Assembly (NCBI GenBank): GCA_014238785.1
Contig: JABAAL010000022.1
Location: 62,001-126,000, forward strand
Origin: Phycisphaerales bacterium
Lineage (GTDB): Bacteria; Planctomycetota; Phycisphaerae; Phycisphaerales; SM1A02
DNA: 64,000 nt
Reading direction: 5' to 3'
In this document: piece after piece, positions 17,171 through 26,176 of the stretch
How positions within the stretch are numbered: position 1 is the first letter of the stretch
Layout: each line of letters opens with the position of its first letter
Program-made: the position numbers and the translations under genes
Notes under the pieces: model-generated
Database searches by the model: none
Seen by the model: only the letters and a program-made list of their open reading frames with translations
Told to the model about the DNA's origin: nothing

Positions 17171-18966
17171 TATTTTTTACCCCGCCTGCTAGTAGTTTTT
17201 TTCTTGGTTCTCTTCTTTGTTGTTTTGCGTTTATTCTTTGTCGTTTTTCCAAACAGCGTGTCATCTTGATCAGGGATATCCTGTAGTTCATCTACGATAA
17301 TGACACCTTCATCGCTTCCGAGGCTACCGCCATTATCAACGACTTGCCCTTCGTCGTCTAGATGCGCATCGGCCTCGTCTGTTCGTTGCTTGGCTTGTTT
17401 TAAAAGTGCTTTGTAGAGTTTGTCGGTGTCAGCGCCAACAATAGAATTGCAACAACGCGAAATTTCACCGATGTATCGTTCAAATACACTGCGTCGTTCG
17501 GATTCACGCGCCATCCGTTTTCGACGGCGAAGATATGTGCCAAGTTTACGTCCGCACTCTTGCAACGCAAGTTTCATCTCTTTGCGAATTTCGTCGTAGT
17601 CTGCGATTGCCTCTTTTGATTCACTTGTAAATGGTACCCATACACTCACCATGTGGATCATGACAACGAGTGGGCCCGATGGGATAGAATTTTTTGGTTG
17701 GGTTAAACCGTAATTTTTCCATGAGGTTTCGGCAACGGCTTTGAATGAACAGCAACTTGATTGTGAGTATAAAAGTGGAACTCGATTTGCAAACCGAAGC
17801 ACTTTAGCGCTGTCGTCTCTTCCGAGACCCCCGCCGAACCCAATTGCAACTTCAATTTGAAAGGGGTTTCCGCGATAGACATTTGGTGGTCTTGTAGATG
17901 CGGCGAAAAACTCTGCTTTGACTTCTTTGAGCAAGCCTGCAAGTAGAGCCTTTGAACCAATCGGTACAAGGCAATCGGTATTTGGAGCAATTATGCGTGT
18001 CTTTTGGATTGATTCGTAGAGTTTTTCTGCTTCGGCGTGCCCAACGGTCTTAATCCAAGTTTGCCCCGTCATGCCGGCACCTTTGCAGATCTCTCTTGCT
18101 TTGGTTGCGCCGACCCTGCAAAAATCTTTCGCAAGAAAACCACCAAGTTGCCGTTGTTCAGTGCGTTCAATCATTTGAATGAGCGTGCCGAGTTCGATGC
18201 CTTTTGGATGTGGCTTAATTTCTTTTGGTTCTTCTGGTAGTTCCTCAATCGCGCGAGGAAACTCCAACGTCTCATTGGTTGGCGTGACATAGGTAATTCG
18301 TGCGTGTGGATTTGCTATTGCCGTTTGTTCTAAATATTCGTCAATGGACTGTCTACCTTTTTGATACTTGCCTTCAAGCTCAATGGTAACTTGTGTGCCG
18401 TGCCCGTCTTCAAATAAGGCGTCATCTTCTGGGTGTTCTGAATCACTGATAACGGTTGGCCGGTTTTTGGAAGTGTCCATTTTAAGAACGACTTCATGTG
18501 CAGGTTTACGTTTTCCTATTTTGGAAATGATGATAAGTGGCTTGCCCGTCGTCATTAATCCGTACATGCCTGCAGCAGAAATACCAATTCCTTGTTGCCC
18601 GCGTGACATTTTTAAACGGTGGAATTTTGAACCGTACAATAGTTTGCCAAAGATGTTTTCAATTTGCGCTCGAACAATGCCCGGTCCGTTATCACGAATA
18701 GTTAACTTGAAACGTGATTCGTTGATTTGCAAAACACGAATATATATATGCGGAAGGATCCCGCCTTCTTCGCATGCATCGAGTGCGTTATCGACGGCTT
18801 CCTTAATAGCAGTGAGCATTGCTTTTCTTGGGTTATCAAAACCAAGAAGGTGACGGTTCTTCGCAAAAAATTCACTGACCGAGATATCTCGTTGACTAGC
18901 GGCCATAGTTTCAGCAGTAGCGCTTGAGCGTGTTTTTTTCTTAGAGGGTGTTTTGGTTTTTGGCAT
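17170..18966 (-). CDS. DNA topoisomerase VI subunit B
   Basis: The ATP-binding subunit, 598 aa. The GHKL ATPase motifs are clear: KEAVDNALDACEEGG (N box), IRDNGPGI, and GQQGIGISAAGMYG; a helix-two-turn-helix region and transducer domain follow, with the ATP-contacting lysine region near VPLLYSQSS. The last ~25 residues are a Lys/Arg/Thr tail that mirrors the basic tail at the start of subunit A. A shorter N-terminal basic stretch is also present. It is divergent from ndk across 177 bases that hold inverted repeats. Confidence 0.93.
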   Translation of the reverse strand: MPKTKTPSKKKTRSSATAETMAASQRDISVSEFFAKNRHLLGFDNPRKAMLTAIKEAVDNALDACEEGGILPHIYIRVLQINESRFKLTIRDNGPGIVRAQIENIFGKLLYGSKFHRLKMSRGQQGIGISAAGMYGLMTTGKPLIIISKIGKRKPAHEVVLKMDTSKNRPTVISDSEHPEDDALFEDGHGTQVTIELEGKYQKGRQSIDEYLEQTAIANPHARITYVTPTNETLEFPRAIEELPEEPKEIKPHPKGIELGTLIQMIERTEQRQLGGFLAKDFCRVGATKAREICKGAGMTGQTWIKTVGHAEAEKLYESIQKTRIIAPNTDCLVPIGSKALLAGLLKEVKAEFFAASTRPPNVYRGNPFQIEVAIGFGGGLGRDDSAKVLRFANRVPLLYSQSSCCSFKAVAETSWKNYGLTQPKNSIPSGPLVVMIHMVSVWVPFTSESKEAIADYDEIRKEMKLALQECGRKLGTYLRRRKRMARESERRSVFERYIGEISRCCNSIVGADTDKLYKALLKQAKQRTDEADAHLDDEGQVVDNGGSLGSDEGVIIVDELQDIPDQDDTLFGKTTKNKRKTTKKRTKKKTTSRRGKK

Positions 18967-18997
18967 AGTCGCGTGCTAAAAGTAGGGGCCTTCCTTG

Positions 18998-19084
18998 GCG
19001 TGAAATCACGCGTAAAATCGAGTATCCGTACTCGATTAGTTGCAGAATACCGAAACTTTTCCAGAAGGGGGGCGAAAAAACGCC
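18998..19084. repeat. three consecutive inverted repeats between topo VI and ndk
   Basis: GCGTGA-AA-TCACGC (18998-19011), a nine-pair stem AATCGAGTA/TACTCGATT with loop TCCG (19016-19037), and GGCG-A6-CGCC followed by ATTTTT (19071-19090). The last could be a weak terminator in the forward direction; the first two have no T-run and look more like protein-binding sites or leader structure for the divergent genes. Confidence 0.45.
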
Positions 19085-19098
19085 ATTTTTGGTATCCT

Positions 19099-19107
19099 TG
19101 CTAATCT
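19099..19107 (+). promoter_or_regulatory. extended -10 promoter of ndk
   Basis: TGC-TAATCT, 36 bases before the ndk ATG, of the same TGCTA type seen before rpsP, rpmI, rpsO and metK. No clear -35. Confidence 0.4.
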
Positions 19108-19143
19108 TACCCAAACTTTTTGATACATAAAGGATTACCAACT

Positions 19144-19620
19144 ATGGGCATGGAACAAACATTAATCATCTTAAAACCAGACGCAATACAACGTGGACTT
19201 ATGGGCAAAATTATCACCCGATTTGAAGATAAGGGCCTCAAAGTCATTGGTGCAAAATTTATGCAAATCTCAGAGGAATTAGCGGCAACACATTACTCTG
19301 ACCACAAGGAACGACCGTTTTACGCAGGCTTAGTGAGTTTTATGACAAGCTCGCCGGTACTTGTGCTGGCATTAGAAGGCGTTGGTGCAATTGCAATTTG
19401 CCGTTCGATGATGGGCGCAACCTTTGGGTCCCAAGCTGTTGCGGGCACAATTCGTGGTGATTTTGGCGTTTCGAATAGTTTTAATCTAATTCACGGTTCG
19501 GACAGCCCAGAAGCTGCGACCAAGGAACTTGGACTTTTCTTCAACGATGGAGAGATTATTTCTTGGAATCGCGCCAACGAAGGCTGGGTATACGACCTTT
19601 CTGGCGATGAACCAGAATAA
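19144..19620 (+). CDS. ndk: nucleoside diphosphate kinase
   Basis: NDK balances NTP pools by phosphate transfer through a histidine. The active-site segment is NLIHGSDSPEAA, preceded by the nucleotide-binding residues in RSMMGAT and AGTIRGDFG. The start LIILKPDAIQRGLMG is typical. The 158-aa length is slightly above the usual ~140 because of a short C-terminal extension (WVYDLSGDEPE). ATG 19144 has AAAGGA nine bases upstream; 19150 is a possible alternative. Confidence 0.96.
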   Translation: MGMEQTLIILKPDAIQRGLMGKIITRFEDKGLKVIGAKFMQISEELAATHYSDHKERPFYAGLVSFMTSSPVLVLALEGVGAIAICRSMMGATFGSQAVAGTIRGDFGVSNSFNLIHGSDSPEAATKELGLFFNDGEIISWNRANEGWVYDLSGDEPE

Positions 19621-19627
19621 GCCAATG

Positions 19628-19655
19628 GGGCTTTTAAGTCCCATAAGCCCTGTTT
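19628..19655 (+). terminator. probable terminator after ndk
   Basis: GGGCTT (19628-19633) and AAGCCC (19645-19650) form a six-pair stem with an 11-base loop, followed by TGTTTT, eight bases after the ndk stop. Confidence 0.45.
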
Positions 19656-19787
19656 TGGTAAAAAACTTTCAAAAAAAGTAAAAAAAATGGAAAAGTTGAT
19701 TCGCATTTGCAAACAAGGTGCGTAGTAGGGGGAGCCGTGCGTTTTTTTTACGGTCATATCTTTTTTACAAGGGGTTACATCTCAACC

Positions 19788-20747
19788 ATGCCAACACCAA
19801 AAAGGCAATCCAAACGAGCAACTCGTAGTAGTGGCTCCAAAAGTCGTCGACGTCGATCGAGTATCGAAAGAGACCAAATCGATCGAGCTTTTACCGAGCC
19901 GGTGATTGTCGTGCAATCGCCAGTGTTTAAAAAGAAAGACGCTGAAAAATTGGTGTTTGAAATTCCCTTCGAAGTACCCCGACTCTCGGTCGCTTGGTAT
20001 TGCCCGGCAATAGATAGGGCGCTCCCACCAAAGAGCGGCGAGGCACGTTTACTTACACGTAAGGAAGAAGCAGTTCTTTTTCGGCAGTATAACTTTGCTC
20101 GAATGAAACTACAGTCAATGCAAGACCGCATTAGCAAAGCAAAGAATCCGAAAGATACAGATTTAGACTCACTCGTACATTGGTACGATATTTCTATTGA
20201 ACGGCGTGATCATATTATTGAATGCAATCTAGCGCTTGTACTTGCGATGGCAAAGCGAAGTTGGGCAACTGGCGAGTACGCTGATCTTGTTGCTGAGGGG
20301 AATGTTGCACTGCTTCGAGCAGTCGATCGATTTGATTGTGAACTTGGCTATAAGTTTTCGACGTATGCTTGCCGTGCACTGACAACTGCATTTAATCGCT
20401 TTGGTCGCAAACAATCTAAACATAAAGATACTGTGCCCTTTGAATTCGATCCAGATCGAGAACCGGTACACATCCGCGACGAAGAAATTGTGAGCGTAGA
20501 ACATCTTCGTGCGATTCGCAAAGTTGTTCGCAGCGAAGAAGCACAATTGACTGAAGTCGAAAAAGAAGTCTTGCGGTATCGTTTTGGCTTGTTTTCAGGT
20601 CAAAATCCGCCAAAATTTACGCTCGAACGAGCAGGCAAAATGCTTGGTATTTCCAAGGAACGTGTTCGACAAGTGCAAATTCGCGCGCTTTGTAAGATTC
20701 GCCAAGTACTTGAAGATCAATTACCATTGGATTTGATGGTCGGGTAA
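19788..20747 (+). CDS. sigma-70 family RNA polymerase sigma factor
   Basis: 319 aa. A basic Ser/Lys/Arg-rich N-terminal tail (about 1-30) precedes region 2 (IIECNLALVLAMAKRSW, YADLVAEGNVALLRAVDRFD, YKFSTYACRALTTAF) and region 4 (LTEVEKEVLRYRFGL and MLGISKERVRQVQIRAL, the -35-binding helix-turn-helix). Region 3 is shortened and region 1.1 is absent, so this is an alternative rather than the primary factor. ATG 19788 was preferred to 19707 because the intervening residues are hydrophobic and unlike the family. It stands alone. Confidence 0.88.
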   Translation: MPTPKRQSKRATRSSGSKSRRRRSSIERDQIDRAFTEPVIVVQSPVFKKKDAEKLVFEIPFEVPRLSVAWYCPAIDRALPPKSGEARLLTRKEEAVLFRQYNFARMKLQSMQDRISKAKNPKDTDLDSLVHWYDISIERRDHIIECNLALVLAMAKRSWATGEYADLVAEGNVALLRAVDRFDCELGYKFSTYACRALTTAFNRFGRKQSKHKDTVPFEFDPDREPVHIRDEEIVSVEHLRAIRKVVRSEEAQLTEVEKEVLRYRFGLFSGQNPPKFTLERAGKMLGISKERVRQVQIRALCKIRQVLEDQLPLDLMVG

Positions 20748-20811
20748 ATTAACGCAAGGATCCTGTATAGAATTAACTAACCATGGGTTGATTAACCGTT
20801 AGTGTAGTACT

Positions 20812-22590
20812 ATGACGGTTTCAAAAACAAGTGAAAATATTGCGCTTCCCGTACTCCAAAAGCGGAAACACAACACCACGAGATGGATCGTGCTCATTTC
20901 GGTGCAAGCGCTCATCATTGCCCATATCGTGGTTTGGATACTTGGCAAAAAATACGGCTGGTTCGGCGGAGTAACACTTACACCAATCGAACCCTCAGAA
21001 GGCATGGAATTTGTAAAAAACGGAGTAATTAATGCAGGCACTATTTTCTTTGCTCTTGCTCTTCTCTCGACGTTGATTTTTGGGAGGTGGTTCTGTGGGT
21101 GGGGGTGTCATATCGTACTTTTGCAAGATTGCTGCCTTTGGATGATGCGCAAGATTCGTGTTCGTCCCAAACCATTTCGTGCACGCTGGCTTATGTGGTT
21201 TCCGTTTGGTTTGGCTGTTTACATGTTTATTTGGCCGTTGTTTTACAGAGTCGCCCTCGCGCCTTGGCTCCAGCCGGAATTGCGTTGGCCCGAAATCACC
21301 ACACACTTACTGACGGATGATTACTGGGGTTCCTTCGCGCCGCCACTTGTTGCGGTACCTTTTCTTTTCATTTGTGGTTTTGCAACTGTTTATGTCCTTG
21401 GCGCAAAAGGTTTTTGTACATACGGTTGCCCGTATGGCGGCTTCTTCAAACCACTTGATGCGATTTCTCCAATGCGAGTGAGGGTTAATGACGATTGCCA
21501 ACAATGTGGCGCATGTACTGCTGCTTGTACTTCGAATGTTCGTGTCCACGAAGAAGTTCACTTACACAAGATGGTTATAGATAGCGGTTGTATGAAAATT
21601 ATGGATTGCATCGATGCTTGTCCGAACGATGCGCTCTCTATCGGATTTGGTGAAAATTCCGTAGGAAAACGAACTAAACAACGCAAATACGATTTAACGA
21701 TGTTAGAAGAACTTGGTGTTTCTATATTTTTTCTTGTTGGCTTTTTCTCTTTCCGTGGCCTTTACGGTGTTGTGCCGATGCTGATGGCTGTTGGAATGTC
21801 ACTTGTAAGCACGTGGCTTGTTTGGAAGGCGTTGCAGGTTTTAACAAGCAAGAATGCAAGTTTTCACAAAACACAGTTGCGCTTCCATGGAAAATACAAA
21901 ATTGGGAGCGTTCTGTTTCTCATCATTGCGGTCCTTGTGTTCTTGTTTACAATCCAAAGTGGTTTGGTGAGGACATGTAGGGCTCTTGGTGATGTCGCAA
22001 TGGCAAACGACAAATCGGAAAAAGCATTGGGGTACTACCAACTTGCTGGCCCAATGAGCGATGGCGGCATTGGCTTTGCAAGTAACCCGAACATTGATAC
22101 GGTGATGGCTAGAATCCATGAAACAAAAGGTGAATTTCAAGAAGCGCAGCGATTGCTCTGGCGAGTAGATGGCAAAATCGGACCTGATGAGTATTCAACG
22201 ATGCTGCTTGGTCAGTTGTTGCAGTATGACCAACAAGCGCAATTGCTTGATTCGTTTTACAGTGAGCGACTTTCTGAAAATGAAAATTGGGAATTAGTTT
22301 GGGAAGATTATGTTGGCTGGTTAAAGCGTGAAGGGATGTACGAGCGGGCGATTGCCGCATCAAAAGTAGCCGTTATAAGGAACCCACTCGTAGTTCGTTT
22401 GCAGATTCAACTTGCGCTGCTTGAAATAGATTTTGGTGATGTACAACATGCAATTTCAATTGCAATCTCGTTGACAAAAACACATCCAATGGAGTCTACT
22501 TCTTGGAAGCTGCTTGCTCGATCACTCGACAAGGTGGGGGATCGGATTGGCGCAGGAGAAGCAATGCGCAAAGCTGCTGAACTCCAGTAA
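20812..22590 (+). CDS. polytopic membrane 4Fe-4S protein fused to TPR-like repeats
   Basis: 592 aa. The first ~240 residues have several membrane helices and cysteine motifs of the NosR/NapH/CcoG type: WFCGWGCH, then TYGCPYGG. A two-cluster ferredoxin region follows (CQQCGACTAACTSNVRV; CMKIMDCIDACPNDAL). Three further hydrophobic segments lead to a C-terminal ~170-residue helical region with TPR-like repeats. Related proteins pass electrons across the membrane or help assemble copper oxidases. The TPR extension is unusual. No oxidase or reductase genes are adjacent, so the partner is unknown. Confidence 0.8.
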   Translation: MTVSKTSENIALPVLQKRKHNTTRWIVLISVQALIIAHIVVWILGKKYGWFGGVTLTPIEPSEGMEFVKNGVINAGTIFFALALLSTLIFGRWFCGWGCHIVLLQDCCLWMMRKIRVRPKPFRARWLMWFPFGLAVYMFIWPLFYRVALAPWLQPELRWPEITTHLLTDDYWGSFAPPLVAVPFLFICGFATVYVLGAKGFCTYGCPYGGFFKPLDAISPMRVRVNDDCQQCGACTAACTSNVRVHEEVHLHKMVIDSGCMKIMDCIDACPNDALSIGFGENSVGKRTKQRKYDLTMLEELGVSIFFLVGFFSFRGLYGVVPMLMAVGMSLVSTWLVWKALQVLTSKNASFHKTQLRFHGKYKIGSVLFLIIAVLVFLFTIQSGLVRTCRALGDVAMANDKSEKALGYYQLAGPMSDGGIGFASNPNIDTVMARIHETKGEFQEAQRLLWRVDGKIGPDEYSTMLLGQLLQYDQQAQLLDSFYSERLSENENWELVWEDYVGWLKREGMYERAIAASKVAVIRNPLVVRLQIQLALLEIDFGDVQHAISIAISLTKTHPMESTSWKLLARSLDKVGDRIGAGEAMRKAAELQ

Positions 22591-22638
22591 TACGGATTCC
22601 CAGGGCGAAAAACAATCCCGTAGCTCGCTTATTTTGTT

Positions 22639-23106
22639 TTAGGTTTTTGCAACTTTAAGTGCGTCTTGGAACAATGCACACAAGTCAATTGCATTTTTAG
22701 TTGCGTACGCAGCTTCGCGAAAAGATCGGTTAACCATTAAGCGGCTAATTTTTCCGAGTGCTTGAATATGGTCAGACGTATTATTCGTTGGAGATACAAG
22801 TAGAATGATAAGTTCGACCGGTCGTTTGTCTGGACTGGAAAAATCAATTGGTGTTGTGGGTCGACCCATTGCCATCGCCATCTTGTCGATTTGATCGCAA
22901 CGACCGTGTGGGATTGCAAGTCCTTCGCCAATACCAGTCGTACGTTGTAATTCGCGTTCCCAAACCGCTTGTTTGATTGCCTCACAATTTGAGATACAGC
23001 CTGTGTCTGAAAGCAGATCAACAAGCTCGCTAATGGCGCCTTGTCGATCAGTGGATTCGAGAGGGGCTCGAATAGTTTTCTCTTGGATGAGGTCGGTGAG
23101 ATTCAT
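22639..23106 (-). CDS. PTS EIIA-type protein (PtsN/fructose family)
   Basis: 155 aa of the EIIA nitrogen/fructose/mannitol fold. The phosphorylated histidine lies in GEGLAIPHGRCDQI, with the conserved VELIILLVSP strand after it and a C-terminal helix ending in FQDAL. No HPr, EI or EIIB/C genes are in view, so it is more likely regulatory (PtsN-like) than part of a sugar transporter. It has no obvious Shine-Dalgarno sequence; TACAAT lies 14 bases before its ATG. Confidence 0.88.
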   Translation of the reverse strand: MNLTDLIQEKTIRAPLESTDRQGAISELVDLLSDTGCISNCEAIKQAVWERELQRTTGIGEGLAIPHGRCDQIDKMAMAMGRPTTPIDFSSPDKRPVELIILLVSPTNNTSDHIQALGKISRLMVNRSFREAAYATKNAIDLCALFQDALKVAKT

Positions 23107-23152
23107 TGTTTAAGAGGAAGATTGTACCAATCATCTCACTCCTTGCCAAGAA

Positions 23153-24445
23153 CTATCTTGCTTGAAGAAGGGAGGCAAATCCACCATCGTGCCATTTTGT
23201 GGGGTCAGAACCAGGATAGCCAGACGGCATAGTGCTCTTTTGCGTAACTAATTCAAGCCTTTGTTTTTGTACAAGCCAATCTACCTGCGCCATATTTTCC
23301 GCAGGGTCGATACTACAAGTCGAATACAATATGTGCCCCTTGTTCTGAAGAACAGATCGAGCATCTTGGAGAATTTCCTGTTGAAGCTCAACAAGAGATT
23401 CCATATGTTTCTTATCGTATCGATACCGTGCTTCTGGTCTTCTAGAAAAGACACCACTATTTGAACAGGGTACATCAACAAGGACAAGGTCAAACGGTTC
23501 AGTTGGACCATCTTCGCCTGGAGAATAAATAACTGCATTGATATCTGTTGCGACTTCTTCAAGGTATGCTCGGCGAACATCATTCGGTTCGGTTGCTGCG
23601 ATCATGGCATCTGGGAAGAGTGCTCTGAGTTGTTTTGTTTTTGTGCCTCGGCCAGCGCAGACATCTAAAATTCTTTGTGGACGTAATTCACGAAGAAGAT
23701 CGAGTGCACCGGCTGAAGTAGGGTCCTGCGCACGCAAACTTGGTTGCGAAAAGAACATAGACGCGAGATCAACGCCATGGGGAACTACACCAAACCGTGG
23801 ATCTTCGTGTGGAAGGACATCGGCGGGGAGTACATTGTCTTCGGGTACGGTCACAATTATTGGAGCTTCGGCAATACTGCTCACAGCAATTTTTGTTGCG
23901 ATTTTTTCATCAAATTCTTTTACTAGGCGGCCCCACGATTTTCTTGAAAAACCAGTTTGATAATCAATAGAATCTTTATAGACAGGCTCGTTTAATACCC
24001 AAGCAGTTCCATCACTTCGCAAGAAATGATCCGCTTCGCCTGCAACTCCAATTTCAATACATTCCTTACGAAGCCGCGTAATGTTTCGAAGTACTGCATT
24101 TACAAAGCCTGTTGCGCGTGGATGCCCATTTCTTCGCACCCAGTCAACAGCACAATTAATAACTGCGTGATCGGGTATTCGGTCAAGTAACATGAGTTGA
24201 GCTGTTGCAACGAGTAGTGTTGCACCAACTGGAGCATCAAGTTTATGAACGATTCGATCGCTAGCATGTCCGATCAATGTAGTGAGAGAGATCCATCTTC
24301 TATGCACGGCATGATCAATTGCACGAGCAAGAGAAGCCTCTCGCACATCAAGCGAAGACACGTCAAGGGGCTTCATGCCAATATCTGGAAAACGTTTAAA
24401 TTCGGAGCAAATCCGATGCGTCACAACATGTCTTGCGTCAGCCAT
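23153..24445 (-). CDS. rsmB: 16S rRNA (cytosine-967-C5)-methyltransferase
   Basis: 430 aa: an N-terminal NusB-like RNA-binding domain (about 20-150, with AVDWVRRNGHPRATGFVNAV) and a C-terminal SAM domain with ILDVCAGRGTKTKQL, the motif IV cysteine in VDVPCSNSGVFSRRPE and the catalytic cysteine in YSTCSIDPAEN. It starts four bases after the metK stop on the same strand, so cotranscription with metK, which makes its SAM cofactor, is likely. Confidence 0.92.
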   Translation of the reverse strand: MADARHVVTHRICSEFKRFPDIGMKPLDVSSLDVREASLARAIDHAVHRRWISLTTLIGHASDRIVHKLDAPVGATLLVATAQLMLLDRIPDHAVINCAVDWVRRNGHPRATGFVNAVLRNITRLRKECIEIGVAGEADHFLRSDGTAWVLNEPVYKDSIDYQTGFSRKSWGRLVKEFDEKIATKIAVSSIAEAPIIVTVPEDNVLPADVLPHEDPRFGVVPHGVDLASMFFSQPSLRAQDPTSAGALDLLRELRPQRILDVCAGRGTKTKQLRALFPDAMIAATEPNDVRRAYLEEVATDINAVIYSPGEDGPTEPFDLVLVDVPCSNSGVFSRRPEARYRYDKKHMESLVELQQEILQDARSVLQNKGHILYSTCSIDPAENMAQVDWLVQKQRLELVTQKSTMPSGYPGSDPTKWHDGGFASLLQAR

Positions 24446-24448
24446 ATA

Positions 24449-25651
24449 TCAAGATGTTGCTGAAGTGCAACCACAAGATTGCCTGAGTGCATCAACCTTA
24501 TCAGTCTTTTCCCAAGAAAAGGCACCCTCACATGTTTCATCTGGAGTACGACCAAAATGACCGTGGTACGCAGTATGTGCATAAATTGGTGAAAGTAAAC
24601 CAAGCGATGTAATAATTCCACTCGGTGTAAGTATGAAATTCTTTTTTACGAGTTCGGAGATATCCGATTCATTCATTTTTGCAGTACCTTGGCAGTCAAT
24701 ACAAATTGAAACTGGTTCAGGAACACCAATCGCATAACTGAGTTGTACCTCGCAACAATCTGCAAGATCAGCAGCAACAATATTCTTCGCGATGTAGCGT
24801 GCCATGTACGCAGCGGAACGATCAACTTTACTTGGATCCTTGCCCGAGAAGGCACCGCCACCATGTCGGCCACTGCCACCATACGTGTCTACAATTATTT
24901 TTCTTCCGGTCAAACCACAATCACCCTTTGGACCACCAATTTCAAAGTTGCCGGTTGGGTTGACATGAATTGTAATATTTTCGTTCCACCATGTACCAAG
25001 TACGGGTTTAATGATATGTTCAACAACTGCTTCATGTAATCCCTCAAGATTGCCAGACCACTTTGGTCCATGTTGGGTTGAAAGAACAACAGCATCTATT
25101 CGTTTTGGGACGCCGCCGTCGTATTCAACAGTAACTTGACTTTTTGCGTCAGGTCGAAGTTCGGGAATGATTCCAGATTGGCGAATTTCAGCCTGTTTCG
25201 CAACTAGACGGTGGGAAACATCAATAGCAAGTGGCATATAAGAATCAGTATCTTTGCAGGCATAGCCAAACATAAGACCTTGGTCACCAGCGCCTTGCTC
25301 TTTGTGCAAACCAGCACCCGTATCAACCCCTTGGCCAATGTCCGGGGATTGCCGATCAAGGGTCACCATCACAGCGCAACTGTCTGCGTCAAAACCAAGT
25401 GTTGCATCGGTATAACCAATTCGACGAATAGTTTCTCTGACGACTTTTGGAATATCAATATACCCATCACACGTGACTTCGCCAGCGACGACAACCAAAC
25501 CAGTTGTTACCAATGTTTCAACGGCGACCCGGCTGTTTGCATCAACCTTGAGCATTTCATCGAGGATCGCGTCTGAAATTTGGTCGGAGACCTTATCAGG
25601 ATGACCCATAGAGACGGATTCTGACGTGAATAGGTGTTTTTGTTGCATCAT
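24449..25651 (-). CDS. metK: S-adenosylmethionine synthetase
   Basis: MetK makes SAM from methionine and ATP. In 400 aa the family motifs are in place: [32 protein letters not shown], the P-loop-like [20 protein letters not shown] and the C-terminal GHFGR. The first ATG at 25651 has AAAGGAAAA eight bases upstream; a second ATG follows immediately. No SAM riboswitch is visible in the short leader. Confidence 0.97.
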   Translation of the reverse strand: MMQQKHLFTSESVSMGHPDKVSDQISDAILDEMLKVDANSRVAVETLVTTGLVVVAGEVTCDGYIDIPKVVRETIRRIGYTDATLGFDADSCAVMVTLDRQSPDIGQGVDTGAGLHKEQGAGDQGLMFGYACKDTDSYMPLAIDVSHRLVAKQAEIRQSGIIPELRPDAKSQVTVEYDGGVPKRIDAVVLSTQHGPKWSGNLEGLHEAVVEHIIKPVLGTWWNENITIHVNPTGNFEIGGPKGDCGLTGRKIIVDTYGGSGRHGGGAFSGKDPSKVDRSAAYMARYIAKNIVAADLADCCEVQLSYAIGVPEPVSICIDCQGTAKMNESDISELVKKNFILTPSGIITSLGLLSPIYAHTAYHGHFGRTPDETCEGAFSWEKTDKVDALRQSCGCTSATS

Positions 25652-25679
25652 GAGAATTTTCCTTTATTCGTTAATCCGG

Positions 25680-25688
25680 ATTATAGCA
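25680..25688 (-). promoter_or_regulatory. extended -10 promoter of metK
   Basis: On the minus strand TGC-TATAAT, a perfect -10 hexamer with the extended TG, about 29 bases before the metK ATG. The -35 (TTGTGT at 18-base spacing) is weak. It shares the TGCTA core with four other housekeeping promoters in the window. Confidence 0.6.
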
Positions 25689-25738
25689 TAGAAGGAAAGC
25701 GGGACACAATGGATTGGTGCATTATGATACACCTCACC

Positions 25739-26176
25739 ATGCTTGTGCAAATGGAACTCTCCAGAATCCTTATCCGCGAAATTTCTGATGCGCAATTTAT
25801 TGAATTGCGGGAGATCGATGGCGAAAGAACCTTTCCAATTGTTGTTGGCAAATTAGAAGCATACGCGATTGATCGTCGGCTCAAGGGAATTGAGCCAGAG
25901 CGTCCACAGACACACGAGTTACTTGCAACTGTTGTTGAAACGCTCGGTGGTACTTTGAACCGGATCCATATTGATGATTTGAGAGAGGGGACATTTTATG
26001 CCACCTTATATGTGCAGCAGGGAGAAGTTGAACATGAAATAGATAGTCGACCATCGGATGCAATCGCGCTTGGCGTAGCGATGCAAGTACCAATTTTTGT
26101 CGAAGAGCATGTTTTAGATGAAGTAGAAAAAGACAGACCAGAAGAAGAGCCGAGGGATTTTGGCTGGGAAGACTAA
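25739..26176 (+). CDS. bifunctional nuclease family protein (DUF151)
   Basis: 145 aa of the DUF151/BFN family, reported as nucleases in plants and found widely in bacteria. Conserved segments: ERTFPIVVGKLEAYAI, THELLATVVETLGG, FYATLYVQQG and DSRPSDAIALGVAMQVPIFV. The start is uncertain: ATG 25739 (MLVQMELSRILI) fits the family best, but ATG 25709 lies after GAAGGAAAG and would add ten residues. truD overlaps its last 17 bases. Confidence 0.82.
   Translation: MLVQMELSRILIREISDAQFIELREIDGERTFPIVVGKLEAYAIDRRLKGIEPERPQTHELLATVVETLGGTLNRIHIDDLREGTFYATLYVQQGEVEHEIDSRPSDAIALGVAMQVPIFVEEHVLDEVEKDRPEEEPRDFGWED

Noticed and set aside
25652-25708. Possible SAM riboswitch in front of metK
   Set aside because: The leader is only about 22 bases, too short for any known SAM riboswitch.
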